NCBI RefSeq assembly: GCF_041320595.1
Contig: NZ_CP166625.1
Location: 2,057,501-2,121,500 of the forward strand
DNA length: 64,000 bases
Direction: 5' to 3'
DNA from: Pleomorphomonas sp. PLEO
GTDB lineage: Bacteria > Pseudomonadota > Alphaproteobacteria > Rhizobiales > Pleomorphomonadaceae
The position numbers and the translations under genes are program-made. A model generated the notes under the pieces. It did not search any database. It worked only from the letters and a program-made list of their open reading frames with translations, and was not told the origin of the DNA. Within the stretch, counting starts at the first letter, position 1, and the number at the start of each line of letters is the position of its first letter. Below, in pieces: positions 16,601 through 24,201 of the stretch.

Positions 16601-16848
16601 CGCGCGGCGCGGACGGCGGCTTCAGCCTGATCGGATCGGCGCCGGCCATCGGCGATGCCGCGCCCGACCCGGCGGACGGCGCGGCCCGGGCGACCATGTG
16701 GGCGCCGCTGGCCGAGGATATCGAGGGCGCGGGGGATGAAAAGACAACGCGATCGGCCATGATGACCGCCGCGCTTCTGATCGATGCACCGCCGTCCCTG
16801 GCGATCGGACATGTGTTCGGCGCAATGAAACAAACCCTCGCGAGATAG
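13564..16848 (+). CDS. Large phage virion protein, C-terminal half of a polyvalent-type protein
   Basis: This 1094-residue, Ala/Arg/Glu-rich helical protein starts at ATG 13564, with GGAG 7 nt upstream. It overlaps the previous gene by 74 nt in a different frame. The opening 'IVRLFERADLTTLLGELGDFF' followed by 'FARAFEAHLLKGK' aligns with the zincin-like segment of giant prophage proteins, where 'HESGHFF' is usual. Here the metal-binding His residues are missing (GELGD), so peptidase activity is unlikely. No other motif is recognised. It may be an independent protein made by coupling, or the tail of a frameshifted fusion. Confidence 0.55.
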   Translation: MTSKSASTSTRYTAPNDPEITGKTETQHGRFGAYDGSIVRLFERADLTTLLGELGDFFASTVMNAPGQATRGEPFARAFEAHLLKGKTPADDQREAFPSFQAWLVELYRTMRGLGVAMKPEVADVFDRLLAVELALAEARRAAGDRGPVSPDLKEKRAAAEEEAEDRLTREIMRPVGVAREKGYREELAAATREAEGRINALPIYRAIEWLTNRRWLGGEPPALPMIRLSRPILVERYGEAVLGALPRGRFTAYAATGGVDPDEAAGLFGFSSGDEMIQAIALVPKREATIAVEAKRLMVERHGDPLVDGTLPEKALAAIHGGRMVEWLAAELKALAGPAGEAQPITAEGAAEFARNALVDTPVRDAIDARRHLVAERRAGEEVAKLSAPGDDQERARKIYDARRRQLLNVALYAEARRIADDLQAAEEMVRRLDRPERPEVTTGVDGWPAIDAILDRYQFRRTDDPAPRGAVAAFVKAMTAAGRENELALADAVLADSESKPYRELPIGKLKAVVAAIDNIEHAMGRNDALVDARGRQSLGTAAKGISKALARAKGGVGRRSVDLGRAATEVLREIDGRDAGPAFAALKAPIDAALKALKERRQQAAADIAALYAPYDGRERRAMGVRRFLPALGRSLSRWEMIVLALNAGNEAGYAGLIGEAGFTPEVVAMVLAALDGRDARFIAAVWGYLDRFRSEIAACQRRVTGVSPKWGDARPVTVGGVALKGGFYPQVVEGDFAADVLAGRFAKAMVQGGEADGVVDLDLTALHAFVDRLLHDLWLSESLSNAGRLLGQAREAFTVNGRGDDLETLAAWLDDVAAGDLQPADFLLRMAAAEGGDPLALRLARDMAAALMEAAGLPEAMTALGEAAFAVGASGSFVPGVGDRIAERSTLMAGRRAAAAKRGAAGLEDVAAWLIRRARWHFIDVPAWIAGYREGLARFGTDAKAVAEGDGWARRAGTTPSGKAEAAVKTMVAAFFHAHPNAASAAGDLTRALGASLLFARERAMLAAARGADGGFSLIGSAPAIGDAAPDPADGAARATMWAPLAEDIEGAGDEKTTRSAMMTAALLIDAPPSLAIGHVFGAMKQTLAR

Positions 16849-16974
16849 GGTCTGCAAAAGCTGGACCAGCGCTTTGTGTCGAAGGCAATGCGGCGCTTTT
16901 CTTTCCTGGTGTCGCATCGTTTTGCAGAAAGCCGGTTCTCCCTTTTCCGCACGATGCTTTTGTGAGGCCCGCCG

Positions 16975-17796
16975 ATGACTATTGCGAGCGAAGCAAACCG
17001 CTCCGGCCCCTATCTCTGCAACGGGGCGACGACCCATTTTCCATATGCGTTCCGGATCTACGACGCGGCGCATATCCGCGTCATCCTGACCGATCCCCTG
17101 GGCATCGAGACGACGCTGGCGCTGGCAACCGACTACACCGTGTCCGGCGTCGGCGACAGCGGCGGCGGGGCTGTTCAGACGGCCACCGCCTATGCGTCGG
17201 GCTATCGGGTGACGCTGATCCTGAATGTTCCGTTTACCCAGGAAACCGATCTCGAAAACCAGGGTGCCTATTTCGCCGAAACGATCGAGCGGGCGATCGA
17301 CCTCCAGACGCAGATGTCGCTGCAGCTGAAGGAACTCATCGCCCGCGCCATGGTGCTGCCAGTCACGTCGTCCATCACCTCGGAGGCGCTGACGTCTGCC
17401 GTCCTGTCCCTATCAGCGATACAGTCCCAGATGCTGGCTCTGGTTGGCATTTCGGCGGATATCCAGACGGTGGCGGACATTGCGGACGATGTAGTGGCGG
17501 CCCATGGGAACGCCATCACTGCTGCCACCGCAGCCGACGTTTCGGTGGCAGCAGCCGTATCGACCAGTGGATCGGTTGCCGAGGCAACCAATCAGGCCGC
17601 CGCCGCTCACTCATCCGCCGAAAGCGCGACCACGACGCTTCTCGCCCTATCCGGCGCGCTGACGACGCTTGCCGGTGCGTTCTCAGTCGACGCCAACGGT
17701 CATCTCAAAGTCACCTATGCCGAGACTGCCATCAGCGACATCCATGTCAGCGACGCGTCCGGCCATCTTCTAATCAGCTACGGAGACGCGGCATGA
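16975..17796 (+). CDS. Tail-fibre base protein (T7 tail-fibre N-terminal domain-like)
   Basis: This is a 273-residue protein. Residues 1 to about 130 ('GPYLCNGATTHFPYAFRI', 'VILTDPLG', 'YTVSGVGDSGGGAV', 'LNVPFTQETDLENQG' and 'IERAIDLQTQM') match the N-terminal domain by which podoviral fibres attach to the tail. The rest is an Ala/Ser/Thr-rich helical region and a C-terminal 'DANGHLKVTYAE' repeat-like end. It is short for a complete fibre, and the stop overlaps the next start (ATGA). It therefore probably anchors the downstream fibre protein. Confidence 0.75.
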   Translation: MTIASEANRSGPYLCNGATTHFPYAFRIYDAAHIRVILTDPLGIETTLALATDYTVSGVGDSGGGAVQTATAYASGYRVTLILNVPFTQETDLENQGAYFAETIERAIDLQTQMSLQLKELIARAMVLPVTSSITSEALTSAVLSLSAIQSQMLALVGISADIQTVADIADDVVAAHGNAITAATAADVSVAAAVSTSGSVAEATNQAAAAHSSAESATTTLLALSGALTTLAGAFSVDANGHLKVTYAETAISDIHVSDASGHLLISYGDAA

Positions 17797-19058
17797 CCAC
17801 GACTTCAGACCTTGGACGTGTCCGCCCCATTCATCGAGGCGCTTGGAGCGCCGCGGCGCCTTATGAGCCGTTGGACATCGTCACCTACAACAACCGCAGC
17901 TATTTTTGCGTCCAGGCTGCGACGGCAGTTCTGCCGACGAACACAACTTACTGGGCTATTGTTGCGGAGCCTACCGGCGTCACCATCTCTGTAGGTAAAG
18001 GGTTGATGATCGATGGGGTTGAGGCTGGCAGCGCCGATCTCTCGAATAACAGGCTTTTCAAGCTGTCCGTTCTGCCGGAGACCAAGGCGAGCAAGCGCAA
18101 TCGCCACCTGAACCCAGCTTTTCAGGTTTGTCAAGACAGGGCGACAGGTGCAAGTACTGTCATTAGTTCGGGATCGGCTTACGCATTCGATGGGGCATAC
18201 GTTTTCGCCTCCGGCGGCGGTGCTCTAACCTGCCAGCAAGCATTGAAGACATCGCCGGGCGGTTCACCGTGCCGCCTACGCTGCACCGCTACGACGGCGG
18301 ACGCCGCGATTGCGGCCAGCGATAACTATGCGGCCGTATTTCCTATCGAAGGCGTAAATATTGCCGACCTATTGTTTGGTACGGCAAACGCCAAGTCTTT
18401 TGTCTGGCGTGGAGTGGTGAACCTTCCGGCTGGTACTTACGGCCTGTCGTTTTACAACCAGTCCGCTACTCGCTCCTATGTGACTATGTTCACCATAGCG
18501 ACCGGTGGCGTTGACACCCTTGTGACGGCTGTTGTTCCTGGTGATACGTCTGGAACATGGGTCTTAGATACATCGGGGGCCGGCGTAATTGCTCGCATTT
18601 GCTTTGCCGCAGGGACAACGTGGCAAACGGCGACGCCGGGAGCGTGGAATGCCGGGAACTTTATTACGACATCCGCTCAAACTAATAGCATGTCCGCTAT
18701 CAACAACGTTTTCGAGGTGTGTGACATAGGCCTGTACAAGGGCGTTGAATTACCAGATTGGGAACTAGGTTCCTATGCTGATGATTTGATGGCATGTCGT
18801 AGGTACTATGCCTCAATGGTCTTCAGCATCAGAGCTAATTGTACTTCCGCGTATAACGTCCATAGCGGAAATGGATATTTTCCTGTTACTATGAGGACTA
18901 ATCCATCAATCAGTATAACGCCTGGGACAAGGTCAAATATTGGTAGTCTGGTGTATACGACCCAGACTGAAGACTCTTTCCTAGCGGAGATGGTGAGCGC
19001 GGCCGGTGGAGACACACTTGCTATTAATGAAAGAATATTTGGAAACGCGAGGGTATAA
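17793..19058 (+). CDS. Tail fibre / receptor-binding protein
   Basis: This 421-residue protein begins at ATG 17793 inside the previous stop. An N-terminal small carbohydrate-binding-like module ('RGAWSAAAPYEPLDIVTY...YFCVQA...W') leads into the typical receptor-binding C-terminus of phage fibres: 'HLNPAFQVCQDRATG', a beta-sandwich with 'SYVTMFTIATGG' and 'VVPGDTSGTW', and the closing 'CDIGLYKGVELPDWELGSYADDLMACRRYY'. It is thought to recognise the cell surface. Base composition drops in GC after about 18,700, as is common for exchanged fibre tips. Confidence 0.8.
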   Translation: MTTTSDLGRVRPIHRGAWSAAAPYEPLDIVTYNNRSYFCVQAATAVLPTNTTYWAIVAEPTGVTISVGKGLMIDGVEAGSADLSNNRLFKLSVLPETKASKRNRHLNPAFQVCQDRATGASTVISSGSAYAFDGAYVFASGGGALTCQQALKTSPGGSPCRLRCTATTADAAIAASDNYAAVFPIEGVNIADLLFGTANAKSFVWRGVVNLPAGTYGLSFYNQSATRSYVTMFTIATGGVDTLVTAVVPGDTSGTWVLDTSGAGVIARICFAAGTTWQTATPGAWNAGNFITTSAQTNSMSAINNVFEVCDIGLYKGVELPDWELGSYADDLMACRRYYASMVFSIRANCTSAYNVHSGNGYFPVTMRTNPSISITPGTRSNIGSLVYTTQTEDSFLAEMVSAAGGDTLAINERIFGNARV

Positions 19059-19619
19059 ATGATTACGGAAGTGAAGTACACGGGAAAAGAGGGGAGCCGT
19101 ATCGACATCACTCTCGATGACGGCGCGGTGTGGACCGATGACGCCTCGCTCCCCGCCGATACGGACCTCCGTCGCCAGTTGGCGGAGTGGATCGCAGCGG
19201 GGAATGTGATCGCGCTGCATTTGTCTTCATTTGCCTCTGCGCGAGACGCCAAGCTCGCCGCCATCGTGGCGGCGGCCGGTGCCCTTCTTTCGGTTGGCGC
19301 GCCGGTGTCCGACGGTCTGCATATCGCCCTCGACGATGGAAGCCGGGCAGACTTGACGGCCATGGCGGCCACGGCCACAGCGGCGGCCAGCGGTGCCGTC
19401 TCCTGGCCGGAAAGCTACTCGCGCGGCTGGATCTCGATCGAGAATGTCCGTATCCCGCTCGCCACGCCGGCCGCCGGCCTGGCTCTCGCTGCGTTGGTCG
19501 GCGACTACTACGCCGCGCTCATCCAGCACCGGCGCGACCTGAAAGACGCGGCTCTCGCGGCTGAGGACGCCGCCGCGCTCGACGCGATCGACGTCGCCGC
19601 CGGCTGGTCGGTCTCATAG
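19059..19619 (+). CDS. Tail-fibre-associated protein (DUF4376/assembly-like)
   Basis: This 186-residue protein starts at the base after the fibre stop. The N-terminal part 'ITLDDGAVWTDDASLPAD' resembles fibre-adjacent proteins with a short beta domain. The C-terminal half is an Ala-rich helix set ('DLTAMAATATAAASG', 'IQHRRDLKDAALAAEDAAALDAID') seen in DUF4376-like tail-fibre assembly proteins. Coupling to the fibre gene supports a role in its folding or attachment; confidence in the family name is moderate. Confidence 0.6.
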   Translation: MITEVKYTGKEGSRIDITLDDGAVWTDDASLPADTDLRRQLAEWIAAGNVIALHLSSFASARDAKLAAIVAAAGALLSVGAPVSDGLHIALDDGSRADLTAMAATATAAASGAVSWPESYSRGWISIENVRIPLATPAAGLALAALVGDYYAALIQHRRDLKDAALAAEDAAALDAIDVAAGWSVS

Positions 19620-19628
19620 GGCGGGAAC

Positions 19629-20030
19629 ATGACCAAGCCGCTCTTGCAGGACACTGATCCCACCGGAGAAATTCTGATCAAGCTTGGCGAACTCGGCGCC
19701 AGCGTCGAGCATCTGCTACGCGACTTCGCTGACGAGAAAAACGCTGCCCGCGACAATCGCGCGGCCGTGCATCGCCGCCTCGACGAGCAGGCGCAGGGAT
19801 TTGCCGATGTGAAGACCGAACTGGCGCTCAGCCGGCAGGTAGTCGAGGCCCTTGCCAAGACCCAGACGGAAACCGTGCTGCCGGCTGTCGACGACTGGCG
19901 GGACATGAAAAAGACCGGCCTCACCGTTGTTGGCTTTCTCGCCCTCGGCGGCGTCAGTGTCGGCGCCGCTTTGACATGGTTTTCCGATCAGGCGTCCCTG
20001 ATGGTCCGCCACTGGCTCAGGATCGGCTGA
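19629..20030 (+). CDS. Lysis-module membrane protein (DUF1515-like)
   Basis: This 133-residue protein has an N-terminal coiled-coil part ('ILIKLGELGASVEHLLRDF', 'AAVHRRLDEQAQGFADV') and one C-terminal membrane helix ('LTVVGFLALGGVSVGAALTWF'). Such proteins commonly sit between tail fibre and endolysin in rhizobial phages. It could be an accessory or antiholin-type protein; this rests on position and shape only. Confidence 0.55.
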   Translation: MTKPLLQDTDPTGEILIKLGELGASVEHLLRDFADEKNAARDNRAAVHRRLDEQAQGFADVKTELALSRQVVEALAKTQTETVLPAVDDWRDMKKTGLTVVGFLALGGVSVGAALTWFSDQASLMVRHWLRIG

Positions 20031-20090
20031 GCGTAACGGCGGAAACCTGCCTCCGCCTAATCTCCGACAATAATCGCTGGAGTAAAGCGG

Positions 20091-20324
20091 ATGAAGCGAC
20101 CGAAACTCGTGCCGAACGCCCGAAGGGTGCTCCGGCATTCCTTCACGTCCCACATCCTGATCGCCGGCGGCCTTCTCACCGCCGCCGAGGCCGTGCTGCC
20201 GTATCTCGCCAGCGGCGACCTGATCCCGCCCTCGGCCTTCCCTTTCGTGGCTTTCGGCGTGGTGTTCGCCGCCTTCATTGCCCGTTACGTTCTCCAGGAG
20301 GCCTTGCACGATGGCGACGACTAA
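20091..20324 (+). CDS. Holin
   Basis: This 77-residue protein has a basic N-terminus ('MKRPKLVPNARRVLRHSF') and two hydrophobic helices ('ILIAGGLLTAAEAVLPYL' and 'AFPFVAFGVVFAAFIARYVL') around a short loop, a class II holin topology. Its end overlaps the endolysin start by 14 nt, a normal lysis-cassette arrangement. It would form the membrane lesion that releases or activates the endolysin. Confidence 0.7.
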   Translation: MKRPKLVPNARRVLRHSFTSHILIAGGLLTAAEAVLPYLASGDLIPPSAFPFVAFGVVFAAFIARYVLQEALHDGDD

Positions 20325-20901
20325 GCTCACGCCGACCAAGCGAGCCCGCGCGGCGATCGCCGGCGTGGTGCTGGCAGCCGGTGCCGGCGGCATGGTGTCG
20401 CTGATGCCCGGTGCGGCGCCAGTGCCCGATGATGTGGCGCTCGCTATCGAGGTCCTTGTTAAGCCTTGGGAGGGGCGGTCGCTCACCGGCTATCTCGACA
20501 CCATCGCCAAGCCGCCGGTCTGGACGATCTGCGATGGCGATACCACCGATGTGAAGCCGGGCATGGTGGAGACGCCTGCCGGCTGTGACAAGCGCCTCGC
20601 CATGAAGATCATGCGCGATTACCGGGCCAAACTGACGGGCTGTATCCCCAACTGGAAGGCGGCGCCTTTGGGCTGGCGCGCCATGATGAACTCGCTCGCC
20701 TGGAACATCGGCACCGGTGCCGCATGTGGCTCTTCGGCCGCGCGTCTGGGTCGGGCCGGCCGCTGGCAGGAGAGTTGCGTGGCCGCCACCGCCTTCAATC
20801 GGGCCGGTGGACGGATGATCGTCGGCCTCGCCCGGCGGCGCGGCATGGGCGACGTCCCGCGCATTGGCGAAGGCGAACTCTGCGCCTCGGGGGTGCTGTG
20901 A
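20311..20901 (+). CDS. Endolysin, GH24 lysozyme-like, with N-terminal membrane (SAR-type) segment
   Basis: This is a 196-residue protein. ATG 20311 has AGGAGG 9 nt upstream and is preferred to the in-frame ATG 20278. After a basic start comes a weakly hydrophobic Ala/Gly-rich segment ('AIAGVVLAAGAGGMVSLM'), as in signal-arrest-release endolysins. The lysozyme Glu is in 'KPWEGRSLTGYLD', followed by 'PPVWTICDGDTTDVKPG' (the usual TIGYGHT replaced) and 'MNSLAWNIGTGAACGSSAARL'. It cuts peptidoglycan. The stop overlaps the spanin start. Confidence 0.78.
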   Translation: MATTKLTPTKRARAAIAGVVLAAGAGGMVSLMPGAAPVPDDVALAIEVLVKPWEGRSLTGYLDTIAKPPVWTICDGDTTDVKPGMVETPAGCDKRLAMKIMRDYRAKLTGCIPNWKAAPLGWRAMMNSLAWNIGTGAACGSSAARLGRAGRWQESCVAATAFNRAGGRMIVGLARRRGMGDVPRIGEGELCASGVL

Positions 20902-21299
20902 TGCTCGGCCTTTTGGACAAGATCGGCACCACCGCCGCGGCGATTGCCGGTCTCATCGTTGGCGCGGCCGTCACCTTCTCGCTCCTCGGCCTCTACGACG
21001 CCTGGATCGATGATCCGGCCGTCGCCTCCGCGGCGCGGCAAGGTTTTGTTGCTGCATCGGAGAAGCAAGCGCTGCAAGGGCAGGTCGACGAGATGCGCCG
21101 CCAGTTCAAACTGGCGGAGGCGGTGGCCGAGAGCGAGCGGGCACGGGCCGAGGCGGCGAACAGGGAAGCGGACAATGCAGGCAAGCAATATGAGGCGGCC
21201 GTTGCCGCTGATACTGGCGACGATGGTTGCCGCGTCTCTTCTGGCGATCTTGACTGGCTGCGGAAATCTCGAGGGGCGGCTGGCGGCGGCGTCAAGTGA
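20901..21299 (+). CDS. i-spanin (Rz-like)
   Basis: This 132-residue protein has one N-terminal membrane helix ('TTAAAIAGLIVGAAVTFSLLGL') and a long periplasmic coiled coil ('EKQALQGQVDEMRRQFKLAEAVAESE'). That topology, the place after the endolysin and the embedded lipoprotein frame downstream identify the inner-membrane half of a spanin complex that disrupts the outer membrane at lysis. ATG 20901 shares its A with the endolysin stop. Confidence 0.75.
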   Translation: MLGLLDKIGTTAAAIAGLIVGAAVTFSLLGLYDAWIDDPAVASAARQGFVAASEKQALQGQVDEMRRQFKLAEAVAESERARAEAANREADNAGKQYEAAVAADTGDDGCRVSSGDLDWLRKSRGAAGGGVK

Positions 21300-21528
21300 G
21301 ATCGGCCGCCAGAGCGCCGGAGTGAATATTCCGGCATTGCCAACCCGCTGTCGCGACAAAATGTCGCGCGTCGCGCCGAAGACTGGCGAGAAATGGCGCG
21401 CCGTGCAGGGGCGCTGGCAGATCGTCGCCGACGGCGAGGATCGGAGGATCAGCGACTGCGCTGCCTTCTATGATGAGGTGAAGCTCGGCTTATCGGACGC
21501 CATGCGCAATATCCCGGCTAGCCGCTGA
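21175..21528 (+). CDS. o-spanin (Rz1-like) lipoprotein, overlapping the i-spanin gene
   Basis: This 117-residue lipoprotein starts inside the i-spanin gene in another frame and extends 229 nt past it. The signal segment from the second Met ('MRRPLPLILATMVAASLLAI') ends in the lipobox LTGC. ATG 21175 has AGGGAAG upstream; ATG 21190 is an alternative. The mature part is longer than lambda Rz1 and not Pro-rich. It is the outer-membrane partner of the spanin pair. Confidence 0.72.
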   Translation: MQASNMRRPLPLILATMVAASLLAILTGCGNLEGRLAAASSEIGRQSAGVNIPALPTRCRDKMSRVAPKTGEKWRAVQGRWQIVADGEDRRISDCAAFYDEVKLGLSDAMRNIPASR

Positions 21529-21776
21529 CACGCCTCCATCCAGGCCATTGCGGCTCTGCGATCCCGATCGGCGGCTGAGAGGGCGGCCCAGATCGAGGGG
21601 GCGAGGGGTTGGACGACCATCGGCGATAGGGCGCTTACGCTCACCGGCTTGTGCCGCAAGCGCTGCCTGACTGATGAAGGCCTTGATTCCGCTGATGGGG
21701 GATGGCAGAAACAGGCGCCCTGGAACCGGGCGTGGACCAACAGCCGTAAGGGTGTCGGTTCACGTTCTCTTCCAAA

Positions 21777-21820
21777 GGGGCCTGTAGCTCAATGGTTAGA
21801 GCCGGCCGCTCATAACGGTG
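21777..21820 (+). other. 5' half of a tRNA (anticodon CAT), candidate att core
   Basis: The sequence reads as the acceptor 5' strand (GGGGCCTG), D-arm (GCTCAATGGTTAGAGC), anticodon 5' stem and loop CTCATAA, then CGGT. After that it diverges: there is no T-arm or acceptor 3' strand. It lies 103 bp from the integrase 3' end and 249 bp after the lysis genes, where tRNA-targeting tyrosine integrases keep attP. It matches tRNA-Ile(CAT)/Met types. The 21529-21776 stretch before it has no convincing gene, only a small hairpin (CGCCC/GGGCG) near 21717. Confidence 0.6.
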
Positions 21821-21922
21821 GCCGCTTCCCTGAGAACCGCACAAAACCGCCAGCTTTGAAGCCGCTCGTGATCGTTTATCTCGTTTTGTTCACGGGGTTT
21901 GCGATCCATAAACGATCCGTGG

Positions 21923-23025
21923 TCACCTGGCGTTCACGGCGTCGTCGAGATGGTCCGGCGCCCAATGGCCATAGTGCTTGCGGATCATCGCCTCAGAGGT
22001 GCCAGCGGCAGCGGCGATGTCCCACAGTTTCACCTTAGGCGACATGACCTGGTGGGTGATCCTGCTGTGCCGTAGCGTGTAAGGTGTGACGCCGTCGCCC
22101 AGCTTGGCGGACTCAACAGCGGATGCAAATCCGTTCTTGATGGACTTCACCGGCCTGCCCTCCCACTCGACGACAAACGACGCGCATTGCCCGGTATCGC
22201 GCCAGCGCTTGAGGTGTGAGATGAGCCTGCGCCCGATCTTCACCGGCGGCTGTCTCTTGTCGGTCTCGACCTTGTCGGGGGGAGGCGGAAGAAGAGGGCG
22301 GAGTCCAGGTCGATGTAGGATCGGCCGGCCGCGGCATGGAAGCTGGCGTTGAGGACGTCTCCAGTGCGCGAGGCGGTGTAATAGGCCATGATGATGGCGC
22401 GGGCGATGTGCTTGCCGGTTCGCTTCCTCGTCGGCAGCCGATCGGCCATCTTGTCCGAGTGGGAGCGCCGCATCTGCTCGCGCATTGTCCATGCCGCCCA
22501 GACGAGGCTGGCGATCTCGGATCTCGTCAACCAGCGCTCGCGGCGCTTCCCGGCCAGCGGCAGGGGCACCTTCACCTTTTCCCGGTGATAGCCTTCGCTG
22601 TGATGGTGGGTGATGGCGGCGGCGAGATCCTGGAGGTCTCGGCGGGCACCGCCGTCTGACGGCCTGGAGTCGGCATAGGCGCGGCAATTGAAGCCGTTGA
22701 CGTCGGCCAGCGTCTTCCCTGCCCACCACACTCCGAGCCGCGCTGCACGGCCAAGGGCGGCCTTCTGGTTCGATTGTTTGGGGATGACGTCCCGAACATA
22801 GATCGAGATCACGTCCTCGAGAGGGATATCACAGAGCCGCCGTTCGCCTCTGGTGGGCGTGTGCTTTTTCCCGAGGTAGCTCGCAAGCTCTCTTTCTGCT
22901 CCTGGATGGTCGCGAGCAGCGCATCCAGTGCTGATGAGCTTCTTGCCGTCCCTGATGTACCAGACGGCTTCCGCCCCGGCGCGGGCGCGAAGGTAGAGCT
23001 GGGGGCCTTTTGACGGACGCGGCAT
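21923..23025 (-). pseudogene. int: Tyrosine recombinase integrase, split by a frameshift
   Basis: Frame 1 (23025 to about 22275) carries the N-terminal arm and core domains and the first catalytic Arg ('YYTASRTGDVLNA'). A second frame (about 22290 to 21923) carries 'YTLRHSRITH' (H-x-x-R) and 'RKHYGHW' with the Tyr nucleophile. The frames meet at a run of six G on the + strand (22276-22281); one extra base there would restore a protein of about 367 residues. This is either a real inactivating lesion or a homopolymer sequencing error. It overlaps the excisionase-like gene and points at the half-tRNA att site, as is usual for phage integrases. Confidence 0.8.
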
Positions 23026-23216
23026 TCTTCCATCATTCTCCTGATGTCCGCCAGCGTCGTAAATTCCTTGCCGGCTGCCTTGCTCACGACAAGCCGGCCA
23101 GCGTCGCGTTCGCGCCTGAGACCGGATACTGTCATGCCGCCCATAGGGAAGGCGATCTTGACGGCATCTGCAAGCCTCAACGGCGTGTCATCCGCGATTT
23201 CAACCATTGGAGACAT
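22809..23216 (-). CDS. Excisionase-like small DNA-binding protein
   Basis: This is a 135-residue protein. Its N-terminal part ('LRLADAVKIAFPMGGMTVSGLRRE', 'AGKEFTTLADIRRMMEECRV') is the compact winged-helix pattern of rhizobial phage excisionases found just upstream of integrase. The C-terminal Ser/Thr-rich tail runs 217 nt into the integrase gene in another frame. It would direct the integrase toward excision. The tail is low complexity and could be shorter in reality. Confidence 0.65.
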   Translation of the reverse strand: MSPMVEIADDTPLRLADAVKIAFPMGGMTVSGLRRERDAGRLVVSKAAGKEFTTLADIRRMMEECRVRQKAPSSTFAPAPGRKPSGTSGTARSSSALDALLATIQEQKESLRATSGKSTRPPEANGGSVISLSRT

Positions 23217-23490
23217 GATTTTCTATCGGGTGAGGGGATGGCGTGGCCTTCTCGGCGATCTCCGCCGCCGGGAACTCCGGGTATGGCATCCACGCCAACG
23301 GCTCCTCGCCCTTGATCATGAACTCCCAGCGCCCATCCTTGGGCAGCCATGTGGACGTGACCACGATGCCGGTCTTGACGCCAATGATCGCCGCTATGAT
23401 GCGCATGGGCTGCAGCTTGACGACGCTGGTGCCGCCCTGCTCGATGGTGACGAAGCGCTCATGCGGCGCCGGCTGATCGAAGATCCACAT
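23200..23490 (-). CDS. Hypothetical phage protein
   Basis: This 96-residue protein from ATG 23490 has 'WIFDQPAPHERFVTIEQGG' and 'IKGEEPLAWMPYPEFPAAEIAEK', with a short hydrophobic beta-like patch ('RIIAAIIGVKTGIVV'). Its end overlaps the excisionase-like gene by 17 nt. No family is recognised. Confidence 0.6.
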   Translation of the reverse strand: MWIFDQPAPHERFVTIEQGGTSVVKLQPMRIIAAIIGVKTGIVVTSTWLPKDGRWEFMIKGEEPLAWMPYPEFPAAEIAEKATPSPHPIENHVSNG

Positions 23491-23500
23491 GGCGGCCCCC

Positions 23501-23821
23501 TTATGCGGACTCTGCCGGCGCTTCATTTGCGGGCGGGATGATCTCGCTTGGCCCGGCCGCCTCCATCATGTCGGCGAGCGTACGGAGCATGCCGGCGGCA
23601 TCGCGCACCTTCTTCTCCTGCCCGAATAGCTCGCGGTTCTGGTGGAAGGCCTTTGTGACCCGAAATTCGGTGCCCAGCACCAGAGGCCCATTAACTCGGC
23701 CATCTTCATGCAGGTTGCTCGGAATGGAATAGCCAGAGTTATAGCCGGCCACGTTGGCGATCTCTTCTTGGGTCATCGAGACGAGGTAATTGCCATTTGC
23801 AAGTCGTCCATCGATCTTCAT
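23501..23821 (-). CDS. Hypothetical phage protein
   Basis: This 106-residue protein has 'SMTQEEIANVAGYNSGYSIPSNL' near its N-terminus and a helical C-terminus ending in an Ala/Pro-rich tail. ATG 23821 overlaps the upstream HNH stop (ATGA), so translation is coupled. The function is unknown; no motif is recognised. Confidence 0.6.
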   Translation of the reverse strand: MKIDGRLANGNYLVSMTQEEIANVAGYNSGYSIPSNLHEDGRVNGPLVLGTEFRVTKAFHQNRELFGQEKKVRDAAGMLRTLADMMEAAGPSEIIPPANEAPAESA

Positions 23822-24201
23822 TTCTTCTTGCCCTTCTTGCTGGCGCCGAGTGGTCTGCTCGGCCATTTGCTGCTTCGTTCACTTTCTTTGCCCGGCTCTT
23901 TGGTGAGCAGCCGGCGGCGAAACTCTTCCTGCCCGGCGGCGAGCCGCTTGGTCTTGGCGATCTCATGGATGTCGGAGCCGTGGCTGGTGGCCTTCGCGCC
24001 CGACGTTTTGACGCGATGGCAATCGCGATGCACGGCCCGAAGGTTCTCGATCGTGTCAGCGCCCCCGCGGGCCAAAGCGTGTTCATGGTCGAAGTCGAGA
24101 CCATCTAGCCCGCCAAGCCGTTCGCCGCAGATCGGGCACATGGCCTGGCGCACGATGATTTTCAGCTTGTCAACGGTGGTGAGGCGGCGGCGCTCGGTCA
24201 T
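23818..24201 (-). CDS. HNH endonuclease
   Basis: This 127-residue protein carries a compact HNH core: zinc pair 'CPICGERL', then 'LDFDHEHALARGG', 'TIENLRAVHRDCHRVKT', followed by a basic tail rich in Lys. It is a single-domain nuclease inside the leftward early operon, overlapping both neighbours by 4 nt. Whether it is a homing enzyme or part of recombination or packaging is open; the terminase-associated HNH is the separate gene at 56,912. Confidence 0.75.
   Translation of the reverse strand: MTERRRLTTVDKLKIIVRQAMCPICGERLGGLDGLDFDHEHALARGGADTIENLRAVHRDCHRVKTSGAKATSHGSDIHEIAKTKRLAAGQEEFRRRLLTKEPGKESERSSKWPSRPLGASKKGKKK

Noticed and set aside
21777-21850. Complete tRNA gene
   Set aside because: The 5' half is convincing but no T-arm or 3' acceptor strand follows; kept as a fragment only.
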